From contig CAMLRH010000174.1 in the NCBI GenBank assembly GCA_946482375.1, forward strand, positions 1 through 5,902: a stretch of DNA of 5,902 bases. The letters are read 5' to 3'. The DNA comes from an uncultured Caulobacteraceae bacterium (GTDB lineage: Bacteria > Pseudomonadota > Alphaproteobacteria > Caulobacterales > Caulobacteraceae). Shown here in pieces: positions 1 to 5,902 of this stretch; position 1 is the first letter of the stretch, and every line of letters begins with the position of its first letter. Position numbers and translations under genes: made by a program. Below the pieces are notes generated by a model. It worked only from the letters and a program-made list of their open reading frames with translations. It did not search any database and was not told where the DNA came from.

Positions 1-852
1 GAACTTCTCCTTCGCCGCGAACAGCCCGACGTAGGGCCCGCCGAAGTTCAGGCCATTGCCGATCGACTGACCCTCGGCGACGGCGATGTCGGCGCCCATC
101 TCGCCCGGCGATTTGATGAGGCCGTAGGACACCGCCTCGGTCGTCACCACGATCAGGAGCGCGCCGGCCTTCTGGGCGGCCTCAGCGATCTTCGAGACGT
201 CGGTCACCGTGCCGAAGACGTTCGGCGTCTGCACCACCACGCAGGCGGTGTTCTCGTCGATGGCGTCGAGCACGTCGGCCTCGCCGTCGATGGCTGGTGG
301 CATGACCACCAGGTCGACTCCCGCCACATGCGCCAGCGTCCGGGTCGTGTGGGCGTAGTGCGGGTGTACCCCGCCCGACATCACCGCCCGGCCGCGCCGC
401 GTCACCCGCTGGGCCATCATCACCGCTTCGGCGCAGGCGGTGGAGCCGTCGTACATGGAGGCGTTGGCCACCTCCATGCCGGTCAGCGCCGCGACCTGGG
501 TCTGGAACTCGAAGAGGACCTGCAGCGTGCCCTGCGCGATCTCGGGCTGGTAGGGCGTGTAGCTGGTCAGGAACTCCGAGCGCTGGATGATGTGGTCCAC
601 CGTCGCCGGCACGTGATGGCGATAGGCGCCGGCGCCGCAGAAGAACGGTCCCGACCCAGCGGTGCGGTTACGCGCGGCCATCGCCGCCATCTCCCGCTCG
701 ACCTCTAGCTCACCGGCGTACATCGGCAGGTCGACCGTCCCGTCGCGGCGGGCGGCGGGCGGCACATCGACGAAGAGGTCGTCGATCGACTTCGCGCCGA
801 TGACGCCCAGCATCTCGGTGCGGTCGGCGGGGGTAAGCGGCAGGTAACGCAT
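1..852 (-). CDS. gcvPA: Glycine dehydrogenase (decarboxylating) subunit 1, P-protein alpha subunit, 3' end missing
   Basis: The first 284 codons are present and the frame stays open to the left edge; the family is usually about 450 residues. Together with GcvPB it forms the P-protein of the cytosolic glycine cleavage system, which decarboxylates glycine and transfers the aminomethyl group to lipoyl-GcvH. The N-terminus [19 protein letters not shown] and the following IDDLF, then [37 protein letters not shown] and [10 protein letters not shown], match the split-type subunit as in Bacillus GcvPA rather than a fused GcvP of about 950 residues. The PLP lysine lies on the GcvPB half in this family, so its absence here is expected. 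The ATG (850-852) follows the gcvH stop (853-855) with no gap. No strong Shine-Dalgarno is visible in the gcvH tail, so translation is probably coupled to gcvH. gcvPB should lie just beyond the left edge (inference). Confidence 0.96.
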   Translation of the reverse strand, partial: MRYLPLTPADRTEMLGVIGAKSIDDLFVDVPPAARRDGTVDLPMYAGELEVEREMAAMAARNRTAGSGPFFCGAGAYRHHVPATVDHIIQRSEFLTSYTPYQPEIAQGTLQVLFEFQTQVAALTGMEVANASMYDGSTACAEAVMMAQRVTRRGRAVMSGGVHPHYAHTTRTLAHVAGVDLVVMPPAIDGEADVLDAIDENTACVVVQTPNVFGTVTDVSKIAEAAQKAGALLIVVTTEAVSYGLIKSPGEMGADIAVAEGQSIGNGLNFGGPYVGLFAAKEKF

Positions 853-1218
853 CTACAGGGTGCTCAGATATTGCTCGTAAGCGGCGCGATCCATCAGTCC
901 TTCGACCTGGGCCGGATCGGACACCTTCAACTTGGCGAACCAGCCGCCGGCCTCGGGCACGGCGTTGACGGTCTCCGGCGCGTCGGAGAGTTCCGCGTTC
1001 GCCTCGACCACTTCGCCGGAGATCGGGGCGTAGACGTCGGAGGCCGCCTTGACGCTTTCGACCACCGCGAGGCCGTCACCCTGGTTCACGGCCTTGCCGA
1101 CTTCGGGGACCTCGACGAACACCACGTCGCCCAGCTGCTCGGCCGCATAAGCCGTGATGCCGACGGTGGCGATGTCGCCATCGAGCGAGACCCACTCATG
1201 ATCCTTGGTGAAGCGCAT
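853..1218 (-). CDS. gcvH: Glycine cleavage system H protein (lipoyl carrier)
   Basis: This 121-residue protein is slightly shorter than E. coli GcvH (129). It is the mobile carrier of the glycine cleavage system: its lipoyl arm takes the aminomethyl group from the P-protein, presents it to GcvT, and is reoxidised by dihydrolipoamide dehydrogenase. It opens with RFTKDHEW, typical of the family, followed by [22 protein letters not shown]. The lipoylation motif is [10 protein letters not shown] with the modified lysine at K57, then [12 protein letters not shown]. The tail [12 protein letters not shown]...[12 protein letters not shown] is the usual C-terminal end. The ATG at 1216-1218 is supported by a GGAGG 9 nt upstream (1228-1232), which directly abuts the gcvT stop codon. 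It lies 14 nt after gcvT and touches gcvPA, so the three form one operon. Everything expected of the family is present. Confidence 0.98.
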   Translation of the reverse strand: MRFTKDHEWVSLDGDIATVGITAYAAEQLGDVVFVEVPEVGKAVNQGDGLAVVESVKAASDVYAPISGEVVEANAELSDAPETVNAVPEAGGWFAKLKVSDPAQVEGLMDRAAYEQYLSTL

Positions 1219-1232
1219 CGGTGGAATCCTCC
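1219..1232 (-). promoter_or_regulatory. gcvH ribosome binding site in the gcvT-gcvH gap
   Basis: The whole 14-nt intergenic spacer is GGAGGATTCCACCG on the minus strand. The GGAGG starts on the base after the gcvT TGA and stands 9 nt from the gcvH ATG. It fixes the gcvH start and leaves no room for a separate promoter or terminator, so gcvH is read from the gcvT transcript. Confidence 0.85.
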
Positions 1233-2345
1233 TCAGACCTTGCGGACGTAGCGATGGGGAACGAACGGCATCGGCGTGACCTCGCAGGCTTGCGCCTTGC
1301 CGCGGACGATCACCTTCAACTTCGAGCCGTGGGCGGCGTGTTCCGGCGGCACGTAGCCCATGGCGATGGGCGCGTTCAGCGTGGGCGCGAAACCGCCGCT
1401 AGTGACGCGGCCGATGACGGCGCCAGATTCGTCGGCGATCTCGGCGCCTTCGCGAGCCGGAGCGCCTTCCAGAACCTTTAAGCCGACGCGAACGCGGACG
1501 GGCTCCTCGGCCAGCTCCTGCATGATGCGGTAGGCGCCGGGAAAGTCGCCGGCGTCGCGGCGCTTCTTGGAGACGGCAAACGACAGCCCTGCCTCGACCG
1601 GGCTCGTCGTCTCGTCGATGTCGTGGCCGTAGAGCGGCAGGCCTGCTTCGAGCCTAAGCGAGTCCCGTGCGCCGAGCCCGATGGGCCGCACGCGCTCGTC
1701 GCCCAGCAGCGTGTTCCACACCCGCTCGGCCTCGGCCGCCGGCACTGAAATCTCGTAGCCGTCCTCGCCGGTGTAGCCCGAGCGCGAAACGATGGCGTCG
1801 CAGCCGAAGGCGGTTACCCGGACGGCGTCCATGAAGGCCATGCCCGCCGCTTCCGGCGCATGCGTCGCCAGAACCGCCACGGCTTCCGGCCCCTGCAGCG
1901 CCAAGAGCGCCCGGTCCTCCAGCCGCTCGATCTGCACCTGCCCGGCCAGCTCGTTGTCGATGACCTTGAAGTCGTTGTCCTTGCAGGCGCCGTTGACGAC
2001 CACGAACAGGCCGTCGTCGTCGGGACGCGCGGCCATCAGGTCGTCGATGATGCCGCCCTTCTTGTTGAGCAGGAGGGAGTAGCGCTGACGGCCGGGCTGA
2101 AGCCCGATGAAGTCGCCCGGCGTAATCTCCTCGAACGCCGACAGCGGCGAGACTCCGCGCAGCCGGCCCTGTCCCATGTGCGAGACGTCGAACAGGCCCG
2201 CGTGCGCACGGGTCCATAGGTGCTCCTTCAGCACGCCGTCCCTGTACTGCACCGGCATCGAGTAGCCCGCGAACGGCACCATCCGCGCGCCAGCGGCGAC
2301 ATGCGCGTCGTAGAGCGGCGTCTTCTTCAGGGCTTCGTCGGACAA
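1233..2345 (-). CDS. gcvT: Aminomethyltransferase, glycine cleavage system T protein
   Basis: The 370-residue protein has normal GcvT length (E. coli 364). It moves the one-carbon unit from aminomethyl-lipoyl-GcvH to tetrahydrofolate, giving 5,10-methylene-THF and ammonia. Residues 9-35 ([26 protein letters not shown]) match the family N-terminus. LFDVSHMGQ (51-59), GGIIDDLMA (97-105, with the D101-D102 pair where the family's catalytic aspartate lies), [13 protein letters not shown] and [21 protein letters not shown] form the folate-binding GCV_T domain. The C-terminal barrel carries [21 protein letters not shown]. The start is TTG (2343-2345): it has GGAG 6 nt upstream, no in-frame ATG or GTG lies close upstream, and the position fits the homologous N-terminus. 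It is the first gene of the gcvT-gcvH-gcvPA operon and is preceded by a tandem glycine riboswitch, so it should respond to glycine. Confidence 0.97.
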   Translation of the reverse strand: MSDEALKKTPLYDAHVAAGARMVPFAGYSMPVQYRDGVLKEHLWTRAHAGLFDVSHMGQGRLRGVSPLSAFEEITPGDFIGLQPGRQRYSLLLNKKGGIIDDLMAARPDDDGLFVVVNGACKDNDFKVIDNELAGQVQIERLEDRALLALQGPEAVAVLATHAPEAAGMAFMDAVRVTAFGCDAIVSRSGYTGEDGYEISVPAAEAERVWNTLLGDERVRPIGLGARDSLRLEAGLPLYGHDIDETTSPVEAGLSFAVSKKRRDAGDFPGAYRIMQELAEEPVRVRVGLKVLEGAPAREGAEIADESGAVIGRVTSGGFAPTLNAPIAMGYVPPEHAAHGSKLKVIVRGKAQACEVTPMPFVPHRYVRKV

Positions 2346-2350
2346 GGACG

Positions 2351-2355
2351 TCTCC
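2351..2355 (-). promoter_or_regulatory. gcvT Shine-Dalgarno site supporting a TTG start
   Basis: The minus strand reads GGAGA at 2355-2351, with 6 nt (ACGTCC) between GGAG and TTG. This good spacing is the main sequence reason to accept TTG as the gcvT start. The site is preceded by CCCGC (2360-2356), which is complementary to the GCGGG at the 3' edge of riboswitch aptamer 2. Access to it could therefore depend on the riboswitch fold (inference). Confidence 0.6.
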
Positions 2356-2370
2356 GCGGGCTGATGGTCC

Positions 2371-2405
2371 GGCGCGGGCAGAGTCTGAGTCCCTGCTCAC
2401 GCGCC
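2371..2405 (-). promoter_or_regulatory. Possible riboswitch expression-platform hairpin
   Basis: On the minus strand GGCGCG (2405-2400) can pair with CGCGCC (2376-2371), extended inside by GCAG (2396-2393) with CTGC (2381-2378). No run of T follows, so it does not look like an intrinsic terminator. A competing pairing of GCGGG (2410-2406) with CCCGC (2378-2374) would invade the P1 strand of aptamer 2 (2412-2408). Only about 60 nt separate the aptamer from the gcvT start, so control by ribosome access is more likely than by termination. Pairings were found by eye and not folded. Confidence 0.4.
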
Positions 2406-2590
2406 CCCGCTGTCTCGAAGCCTGAGAGATTCCGGGAGGCTGGCTCCCTTGCTCCTTCGGCGAGCTCCGCTATTCGCGGCGCTGCTTTCCAGCGTTCATC
2501 AGCCCTCGCGGTCCTTTTGCCTGAGCGTTTCCGGGGCGGTTGCGCCTTCGGCTCCGGGGAATCGTCCCGGTCTCTCCCGCGAGAGGTGCT
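2405..2590 (-). promoter_or_regulatory. Tandem glycine riboswitch (two aptamers) in the gcvT leader
   Basis: Two consecutive glycine aptamers lie in the 5' leader of gcvT. Aptamer 1 (about 2583-2505) is closed by P1 CTCGCGG (2583-2577) with CCGCGAG (2511-2505). It contains GGGAGAGACC, the core CCGAAGGCGCAA (2551-2540) and CTCAGGCAAAAGGAC (2525-2511). Aptamer 2 (about 2494-2408) is closed by CGCTG (2494-2490) with CAGCG (2412-2408). It contains CCGAAGGAGCAAG (2460-2448) and ATCTCTCAGG (2430-2421). These are the conserved cores of the Rfam glycine class. The linker holds TGATGA (2501-2496) and the upstream leader holds CGAAGC (2592-2587), which could form the leader-linker kink-turn known for tandem versions. 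In known examples glycine binding usually raises expression of the gcv operon; that direction is assumed here, not shown. Confidence 0.95.
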
Positions 2591-2594
2591 TCGT

Positions 2595-2622
2595 GTGTGC
2601 TGGAGGCGCCGCGGAGAGTCAA
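2595..2622 (-). promoter_or_regulatory. Candidate gcv operon promoter
   Basis: TTGACT at 2622-2617 on the minus strand is a good sigma-70-type -35 element and is the best match upstream of the riboswitch. The region 17 nt downstream reads CACACA, a poor -10, although alphaproteobacterial -10 elements are often weak. Transcription from here would begin just before aptamer 1, leaving little room for the kink-turn leader. A promoter must lie between the riboswitch and about 2698, but the exact site is uncertain. Confidence 0.25.
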
Positions 2623-2690
2623 TGCGCGGAATGGGCCTGTCATCGCAGGCTTGCCTCGCTATCTTTGGCGTACCCCCACCCCCGACCGCC

Positions 2691-2695
2691 GGAGG
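2691..2695 (+). promoter_or_regulatory. Ribosome binding site that decides the antiporter start
   Basis: GGAGG at 2691-2695 stands 3 nt before ATG 2699-2701. The spacing is short but the match is full. The open frame extends upstream to 2540, but that part overlaps the riboswitch and has no YbaL-like sequence. Homology begins with PLIATIVAGLGIAFIFGALA right after this ATG, so the site fixes the start at 2699. Confidence 0.7.
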
Positions 2696-2698
2696 CCC

Positions 2699-4633
2699 AT
2701 GCCGCATCACACCCCCCTGATCGCCACAATTGTCGCTGGCCTCGGCATCGCCTTCATCTTCGGCGCGCTGGCCCAGCGGTTCCGGATTTCCCCCCTCGTC
2801 GGCTACCTGCTGGCGGGCGTCGTGGTTGGTCCCTTCACACCGGGCTACGTCGCCGACCAGCCGCTGGCGACCGAACTCGCCGAGATCGGCGTCATCCTGC
2901 TGATGTTCGGGGTCGGGCTGCATTTCTCCCTGAAGGAACTGCTGTCGGTTCGCGCCATCGCGATTCCGGGGGCCGCGGTGCAGATGGCGGTCGCGACCCT
3001 GCTGGGTATGGGGCTGGCCCACTTCCTTGGCTGGTCGCTGGTGTCGGGGTTCGTCTTCGGTCTGTCGCTATCGGTCGCCTCGACCGTGGTGCTGCTCAGG
3101 GCGCTACAGGAACGCCGTATCGTCCAGACCGACCGCGGGCACATCGCCGTCGGCTGGTTGATCGTCGAAGACCTAGCGATGGTGTTGGCGCTGGTCCTGC
3201 TGCCCGCGCTGGCCGGGGCGATGACCGCCGACGGCGCCGACCCGATGAAGGCGCTGGTTATCCCGCTCGGCCTGACAGCGGCCAAGGTCGCAGCCTTCGT
3301 GGCGGTCATGCTGATCGTAGGGCGGCGGGTCATCCCGTGGGTGCTGCACTATGTGGCGCATACCGGGTCGCGCGAGCTGTTCCGACTGGCGGTGCTTTCC
3401 ATAGCGCTGGGTGTCGCGTTCGGCGCCGCCAGCCTTTTCGGAGTCTCGCTGGCGCTCGGCGCCTTCTTCGCGGGCATGATCCTGTCCGAATCCGAACTCA
3501 GTCAGCGGGCGGCGGAAGAAACGCTGCCGCTGCGAGACGCCTTCGCGGTGCTGTTCTTCGTCTCCGTCGGTATGCTGTTCAACCCGGCGGTGGTGATCGA
3601 AAATCCACTGCCGCTGCTCGCCACCGTCGCCATCATCGTCTTCGGCAAGTCGGTGGCCGCCTTCGCCATCGTGAAGCTGTTCCGCCACTCGACGCTGACG
3701 GCGCTGACCGTCGCCGCCAGCCTGGCGCAGATCGGCGAGTTCTCCTTCATCCTGGCCGGCCTTGGCGTCGGGCTGAACCTGCTGCCGCCGGAAGGCCGCG
3801 ATCTGATCCTCGCCAGCGCGATCATCTCCATTGTTCTGAACCCGTTGGTCTTCGCCGCGGCCGCCTGGGTTGCGAAACCGAAGCCGACACCCATCGACGA
3901 AACCGCGCCATCTCCCGCCAACGACCTCTTCCCGACCAAGCTGACGGAGCACAACGTCCTCGTCGGCTTCGGCCGCGTCGGCAGCGTCGTCGCCAACGGG
4001 CTGGAGGTGGCCGACCAGCCGTTTCTGGTCATCGAGGACCGCTCAGACGCCTGCACGCGGGCGAAGACGCTGGGCTACGAGGTGATCTCCGGCACGGCGG
4101 CCGACATTCGCGTTTTATCGGCCGCGCGGATCGTCGACGCCAAGCGTCTGTTCGTCGCCGTCCCCGACGGCTTCGAGGCCGGCCAGATCGTTGAGCAGGC
4201 GCGACGCATCAACCCCGAGCTCGAGATCATCGCCCGCGCCCATTCGACCGAGGAGCACGACCACTTGCTCGCCCACGGCGCCGACGAGGCCATCATGGCC
4301 GAGCATGAGATCGCAGCCGCCATGCTGGCGCGGGTGCTGGCGCGAGCGAAGAAGGCCCGGGCCGAGGCCGGCGAACCTGAGCCGGAAACGCGGCTGATTC
4401 TCGACGACGCCCAGCACGCTATCGTCGACGCCATCCGCGAACTCGGTGTGGGGCCGGGCGAAGCCGTGTCACCGGAAGCGCTGATCAAGAACGCCGTTCA
4501 GCACGGGCTCTGCGACGAGGAAAGGCTGACCAAGGCGATTGACGCGCTGCGTCAGCACGAGTGGCTGCTCGACCTTGGCGATGGGCGCGTGACGCCCTCG
4601 AAGCTCTGCTACCTGGCGGCCGGACAGGTCTAG
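2699..4633 (+). CDS. ybaL: Cation:proton antiporter, CPA2 family, YbaL/Kef type, with extra C-terminal segment
   Basis: A 644-residue inner-membrane protein predicted to exchange K+ (or another monovalent cation) for H+. Residues 1 to about 392 are a Na_H_Exchanger domain of many hydrophobic helices. Stretches such as RISPLVGYLLAGVVVGPFTPG, EIGVILLMFGVGLHFSLKEL, LPLRDAFAVLFFVSVGMLF and AASLAQIGEFSFILAGLG are nearly those of E. coli YbaL as I recall it. The transport-site acidic pair is E157-D158 in GWLIVEDLAMVL. Residues about 415-540 are a cytosolic RCK/TrkA-N domain with the Rossmann loop GFGRVG (423-428), acidic residues E446-D447 at the end of the second strand, and ARAH (512-515). YbaL ends soon after this (558 residues in E. 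coli), but here about 96 charged, helical residues (549-644) follow. ATG 2699 is chosen by homology and GGAGG at 2691-2695. The gene diverges from gcvT and converges on a small gene. The ion and physiological role are not shown by sequence; a KefC-like glutathione-gated role is less likely. Confidence 0.93.
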   Translation: MPHHTPLIATIVAGLGIAFIFGALAQRFRISPLVGYLLAGVVVGPFTPGYVADQPLATELAEIGVILLMFGVGLHFSLKELLSVRAIAIPGAAVQMAVATLLGMGLAHFLGWSLVSGFVFGLSLSVASTVVLLRALQERRIVQTDRGHIAVGWLIVEDLAMVLALVLLPALAGAMTADGADPMKALVIPLGLTAAKVAAFVAVMLIVGRRVIPWVLHYVAHTGSRELFRLAVLSIALGVAFGAASLFGVSLALGAFFAGMILSESELSQRAAEETLPLRDAFAVLFFVSVGMLFNPAVVIENPLPLLATVAIIVFGKSVAAFAIVKLFRHSTLTALTVAASLAQIGEFSFILAGLGVGLNLLPPEGRDLILASAIISIVLNPLVFAAAAWVAKPKPTPIDETAPSPANDLFPTKLTEHNVLVGFGRVGSVVANGLEVADQPFLVIEDRSDACTRAKTLGYEVISGTAADIRVLSAARIVDAKRLFVAVPDGFEAGQIVEQARRINPELEIIARAHSTEEHDHLLAHGADEAIMAEHEIAAAMLARVLARAKKARAEAGEPEPETRLILDDAQHAIVDAIRELGVGPGEAVSPEALIKNAVQHGLCDEERLTKAIDALRQHEWLLDLGDGRVTPSKLCYLAAGQV

Positions 4634-4812
4634 GCCGCGACCTCCGCGGACGGTTCGTCCAGCGACGGCTGCTCCAGTTCGGACGCATGCGCCAGCCAAC
4701 TTTCGGCGAGGTCGGTGAAGGAGCTGCGGATCTCGGGGTGCGAGCAGCTCTCGGCGATCTCCATGGCGGCCATTGCGCGGATGACCGCGTCGCGAGTGGT
4801 GATGTTCGGCAT
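4630..4812 (-). CDS. Small helical hypothetical protein (60 aa)
   Basis: I do not recognise a named family. The frame opens with ATG 4812-4810, with GGGAGG 10 nt upstream, and ends in TAG overlapping the antiporter stop. Its codons are strongly G/C-ending (for example GCC, GAG, ATC, CTG), like the neighbours, which supports real coding. The core MAAMEIAESCSHPEIRSSFTDLAESWLAHASELE resembles the short alphaproteobacterial proteins with a pattern A-x3-A-x3-DP-x2-R-x2-[FY]-x-x-LA-x-x-W-x-x-LA, apparently two amphipathic helices. There is no signal peptide or membrane segment; the acidic tail EQPSLDEPSAEVAA is probably disordered. It lies 97 bp downstream of argS on the same strand and may have its own promoter. 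A chance frame opposite the antiporter's downstream region is the alternative. Confidence 0.6.
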   Translation of the reverse strand: MPNITTRDAVIRAMAAMEIAESCSHPEIRSSFTDLAESWLAHASELEQPSLDEPSAEVAA

Positions 4813-4870
4813 GACGCGGTGTCCTCCCTGTCCCGGCCTCGGAAACGCGAGAAGAGCACGACGGTTCAGA

Positions 4871-4878
4871 ATGGTTAA
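4871..4878 (-). promoter_or_regulatory. Possible CtrA-type half site upstream of the small gene
   Basis: The minus strand reads TTAACCAT at 4878-4871, followed by TCTGAACC. TTAACCAT is, as I recall, a half-site form reported for the cell-cycle regulator CtrA of Caulobacter, and TGAAC 6 nt after TTAA is a degenerate second half. It sits about 60 nt before the ATG of the small gene, in the 94-bp stretch between it and argS. This depends on the host being a CtrA-bearing alphaproteobacterium, and an 8-mer can occur by chance. Confidence 0.25.
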
Positions 4879-4886
4879 GCTAGCTC

Positions 4887-4903
4887 GCGGAAAGGTGATC
4901 CGC
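4887..4903 (-). terminator. Weak hairpin just after argS
   Basis: Four bases past the argS stop the minus strand reads GCGGA (4903-4899), a 7-nt loop, then TCCGC (4891-4887). The stem is only 5 bp and no T-run follows (GAGCTAGCTTAACC comes next), so as an intrinsic terminator it is doubtful. No better terminator candidate is visible between argS and the small gene. Confidence 0.2.
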
Positions 4904-4906
4904 AGC

Positions 4907-5902
4907 CTACATCCCTTCCGGCGTTTCGATGCCGAGCAGGTCCAGCGCCAGCTCCAGCTGGGCGAGCGTGGCGCTGGCCAGCGACAGGCGTGAGGCGCGG
5001 GTCTCGCCGTCGGGCGCCTGCAGGATCGGGCAAGCCGCGTAGAACTTCGAGAAGGCCTGGGCGAGCCGATAGGCGTGGTCGGCGATGACGTTCGGGGCCT
5101 TCTTGTCGTAGGCCTCGGCCAGCGCCGCCTCGAAGGCGTCGAGCAGCAGGGCGAGATCGCGCTCGGCGGCTTCGCGCACGACGATGCGGCCGGCTTCCAC
5201 GCCCAATTCTTGCGCCCTGCGCAGCAGGCTCTTCACCCGCACCGCCTGGTAGAGCAGGTAGGGCCCGGTCTTGCCCTCGAAGCTGGAGAAACGCTCGAGG
5301 TCGAAGACGTAGGACGTGCCACGGTAGTTGGAGAGGTCGGCGAATTTCAGCGCCGCCACCGCCACCTTGTGGGCCGTCGCCTCGAACCTCTCAGCCGGAA
5401 ACTCGGCGCCCAGCCCGGCCTCGCGCAGCCGCTCGCGAGCCTTGGCGCGGGTCATCTCGATCAGGTCGTGCAGCTTCAGGACGCCGCCCTCGCGGGTCTT
5501 GAAGGGCTTGCCGTCCGGCCCATTCATGGTGCCGAAGCCGATGTGCTCCAGGCTGCCCTCTTCGGCGTACCCGGCAAGATAGGCGGCGCGGAACACCTGC
5601 TCGAAGTGGTCGGCCTGCCGCTGATCGACGGCATAGAGGATCAGGTGCGGATCGAACTCGCGCCGCCGATCCAGAATGGTGGCGAGGTCGGTCGTGCCGT
5701 ACATCGCCGAACCTTCCGAAGAGACCACCAGCAGCGGTGGCAACTCGCGCTTGTCGCCCTCACGCGCCACTCGCACGATAAGGGCGCCCTGGTCCTCGAC
5801 GAGCAGCCCCTTGGCGTTCAACTCCTCGATCATGCCCGGGATCAGTGGATCGGCGTCGCTCTCGCCTTTCCACAGGTCGAAGTCGACGCCGAGCGCATGG
5901 AA
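4907..5902 (-). CDS. argS: Arginyl-tRNA synthetase, C-terminal part, 5' end missing
   Basis: An open frame enters from the right edge and gives the last 331 residues of a class Ia synthetase that charges tRNA-Arg with arginine in the cytosol. The fragment starts [18 protein letters not shown]. It covers the end of the Rossmann catalytic domain, with [13 protein letters not shown] and [19 protein letters not shown]. Then comes [10 protein letters not shown] (about fragment residues 131-140), the ArgRS loop that replaces the canonical KMSKS. The C-terminal DALR anticodon-binding domain follows, with [23 protein letters not shown] and [20 protein letters not shown]. It ends IETPEGM, matching the conserved ArgRS end (IETVERM in E. 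coli). ATG 5831-5833 is internal: the frame and homology continue upstream to the edge. No frameshift or missing motif is seen; the HIGH region lies outside the window. Confidence 0.97.
   Translation of the reverse strand, partial: FHALGVDFDLWKGESDADPLIPGMIEELNAKGLLVEDQGALIVRVAREGDKRELPPLLVVSSEGSAMYGTTDLATILDRRREFDPHLILYAVDQRQADHFEQVFRAAYLAGYAEEGSLEHIGFGTMNGPDGKPFKTREGGVLKLHDLIEMTRAKARERLREAGLGAEFPAERFEATAHKVAVAALKFADLSNYRGTSYVFDLERFSSFEGKTGPYLLYQAVRVKSLLRRAQELGVEAGRIVVREAAERDLALLLDAFEAALAEAYDKKAPNVIADHAYRLAQAFSKFYAACPILQAPDGETRASRLSLASATLAQLELALDLLGIETPEGM

Noticed and set aside
328..708. Plus-strand frame opposite gcvPA
   Set aside because: Histidine- and arginine-rich antisense shadow of an unambiguous gene.
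1654..2400. Minus-strand frame of 248 codons over gcvT and part of the leader
   Set aside because: Low-complexity R/A/G-rich shadow of gcvT in another frame; it also crosses the riboswitch expression platform.
2408..2583. Two similar segments as a direct repeat or CRISPR-like array
   Set aside because: The similarity is explained by two homologous glycine aptamers; there is no regular repeat-spacer pattern.
2540..2698. 53-codon N-terminal extension of the antiporter frame
   Set aside because: The segment is arginine- and proline-rich, lies antisense to the riboswitch and has no family similarity. The homologous start and a GGAGG both point to 2699.
3173..3952. Minus-strand frame of 259 codons opposite the antiporter
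   Set aside because: Composition (Q, R, D, H, G rich with no hydrophobic core) is typical of antisense to high-GC membrane-protein coding; no motif or ribosome site.
2449..4194. Long plus-strand open frame overlapping the riboswitch and antiporter
   Set aside because: It is the +1 shadow of the antiporter: rich in R, G, P and A, with no recognisable domain, while the overlapping frame is a clear YbaL homologue.
4635..4660. Hairpins CCGCG/CGCGG and GGACG/CGTCC as a bidirectional terminator
   Set aside because: Stems are only 5 bp, share bases with each other, lie inside the small coding frame and are not followed by T-runs on either strand.
5831..5833. ATG as the start of argS
   Set aside because: The frame and ArgRS homology continue upstream to the window edge ([14 protein letters not shown]...), so this methionine is internal.

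Overview
The window is GC-rich, densely coded DNA with strong G/C preference at third codon positions. It looks like an alphaproteobacterial chromosome, and I would guess Caulobacterales (Caulobacter, Phenylobacterium or Brevundimonas). The grounds are a split glycine dehydrogenase (gcvPA type) in a gcvT-gcvH-gcvPA order, a YbaL-type antiporter, and a short helical protein of a kind common in that group. The assignment is an inference from protein style, not a database match. I see no mobile element, CRISPR array, tRNA or rRNA.

Left part, minus strand (about 1-2622): a glycine cleavage operon read right to left. A tandem two-aptamer glycine riboswitch (about 2405-2590) leads gcvT (T-protein, TTG start), then gcvH (lipoyl carrier H-protein) after a 14-nt gap, then gcvPA (P-protein subunit 1), whose ATG directly follows the gcvH stop. 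gcvPA runs off the left edge, and gcvPB would be expected next. Together the proteins decarboxylate glycine, carry the aminomethyl group on lipoyl-H-protein and pass the one-carbon unit to tetrahydrofolate. The riboswitch ties expression to glycine level.

Middle, plus strand (2699-4633): a divergently transcribed cation:proton antiporter of the CPA2/Kef family, closest in remembered sequence to E. coli YbaL. It has a membrane transport domain, a cytosolic nucleotide-binding RCK/TrkA-N domain and an unusual extra C-terminal segment of about 96 residues. The 353-bp divergent gap (2346-2698) holds the riboswitch, its short expression platform, and about 108 bp that must carry the gcv promoter and probably the antiporter promoter.

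Right part, minus strand (4630-5902): the C-terminal 331 residues of arginyl-tRNA synthetase (argS), cut by the right edge, then a 97-bp gap and a 60-codon helical hypothetical protein. The stop codon of this small gene overlaps the antiporter stop codon inside one CTAG tetranucleotide. Most of the window is ordinary housekeeping sequence. The points most worth a second look are the riboswitch and its tiny expression platform, the antiporter extension, the small gene with a possible CtrA-type site upstream, and the interlocked convergent stops.
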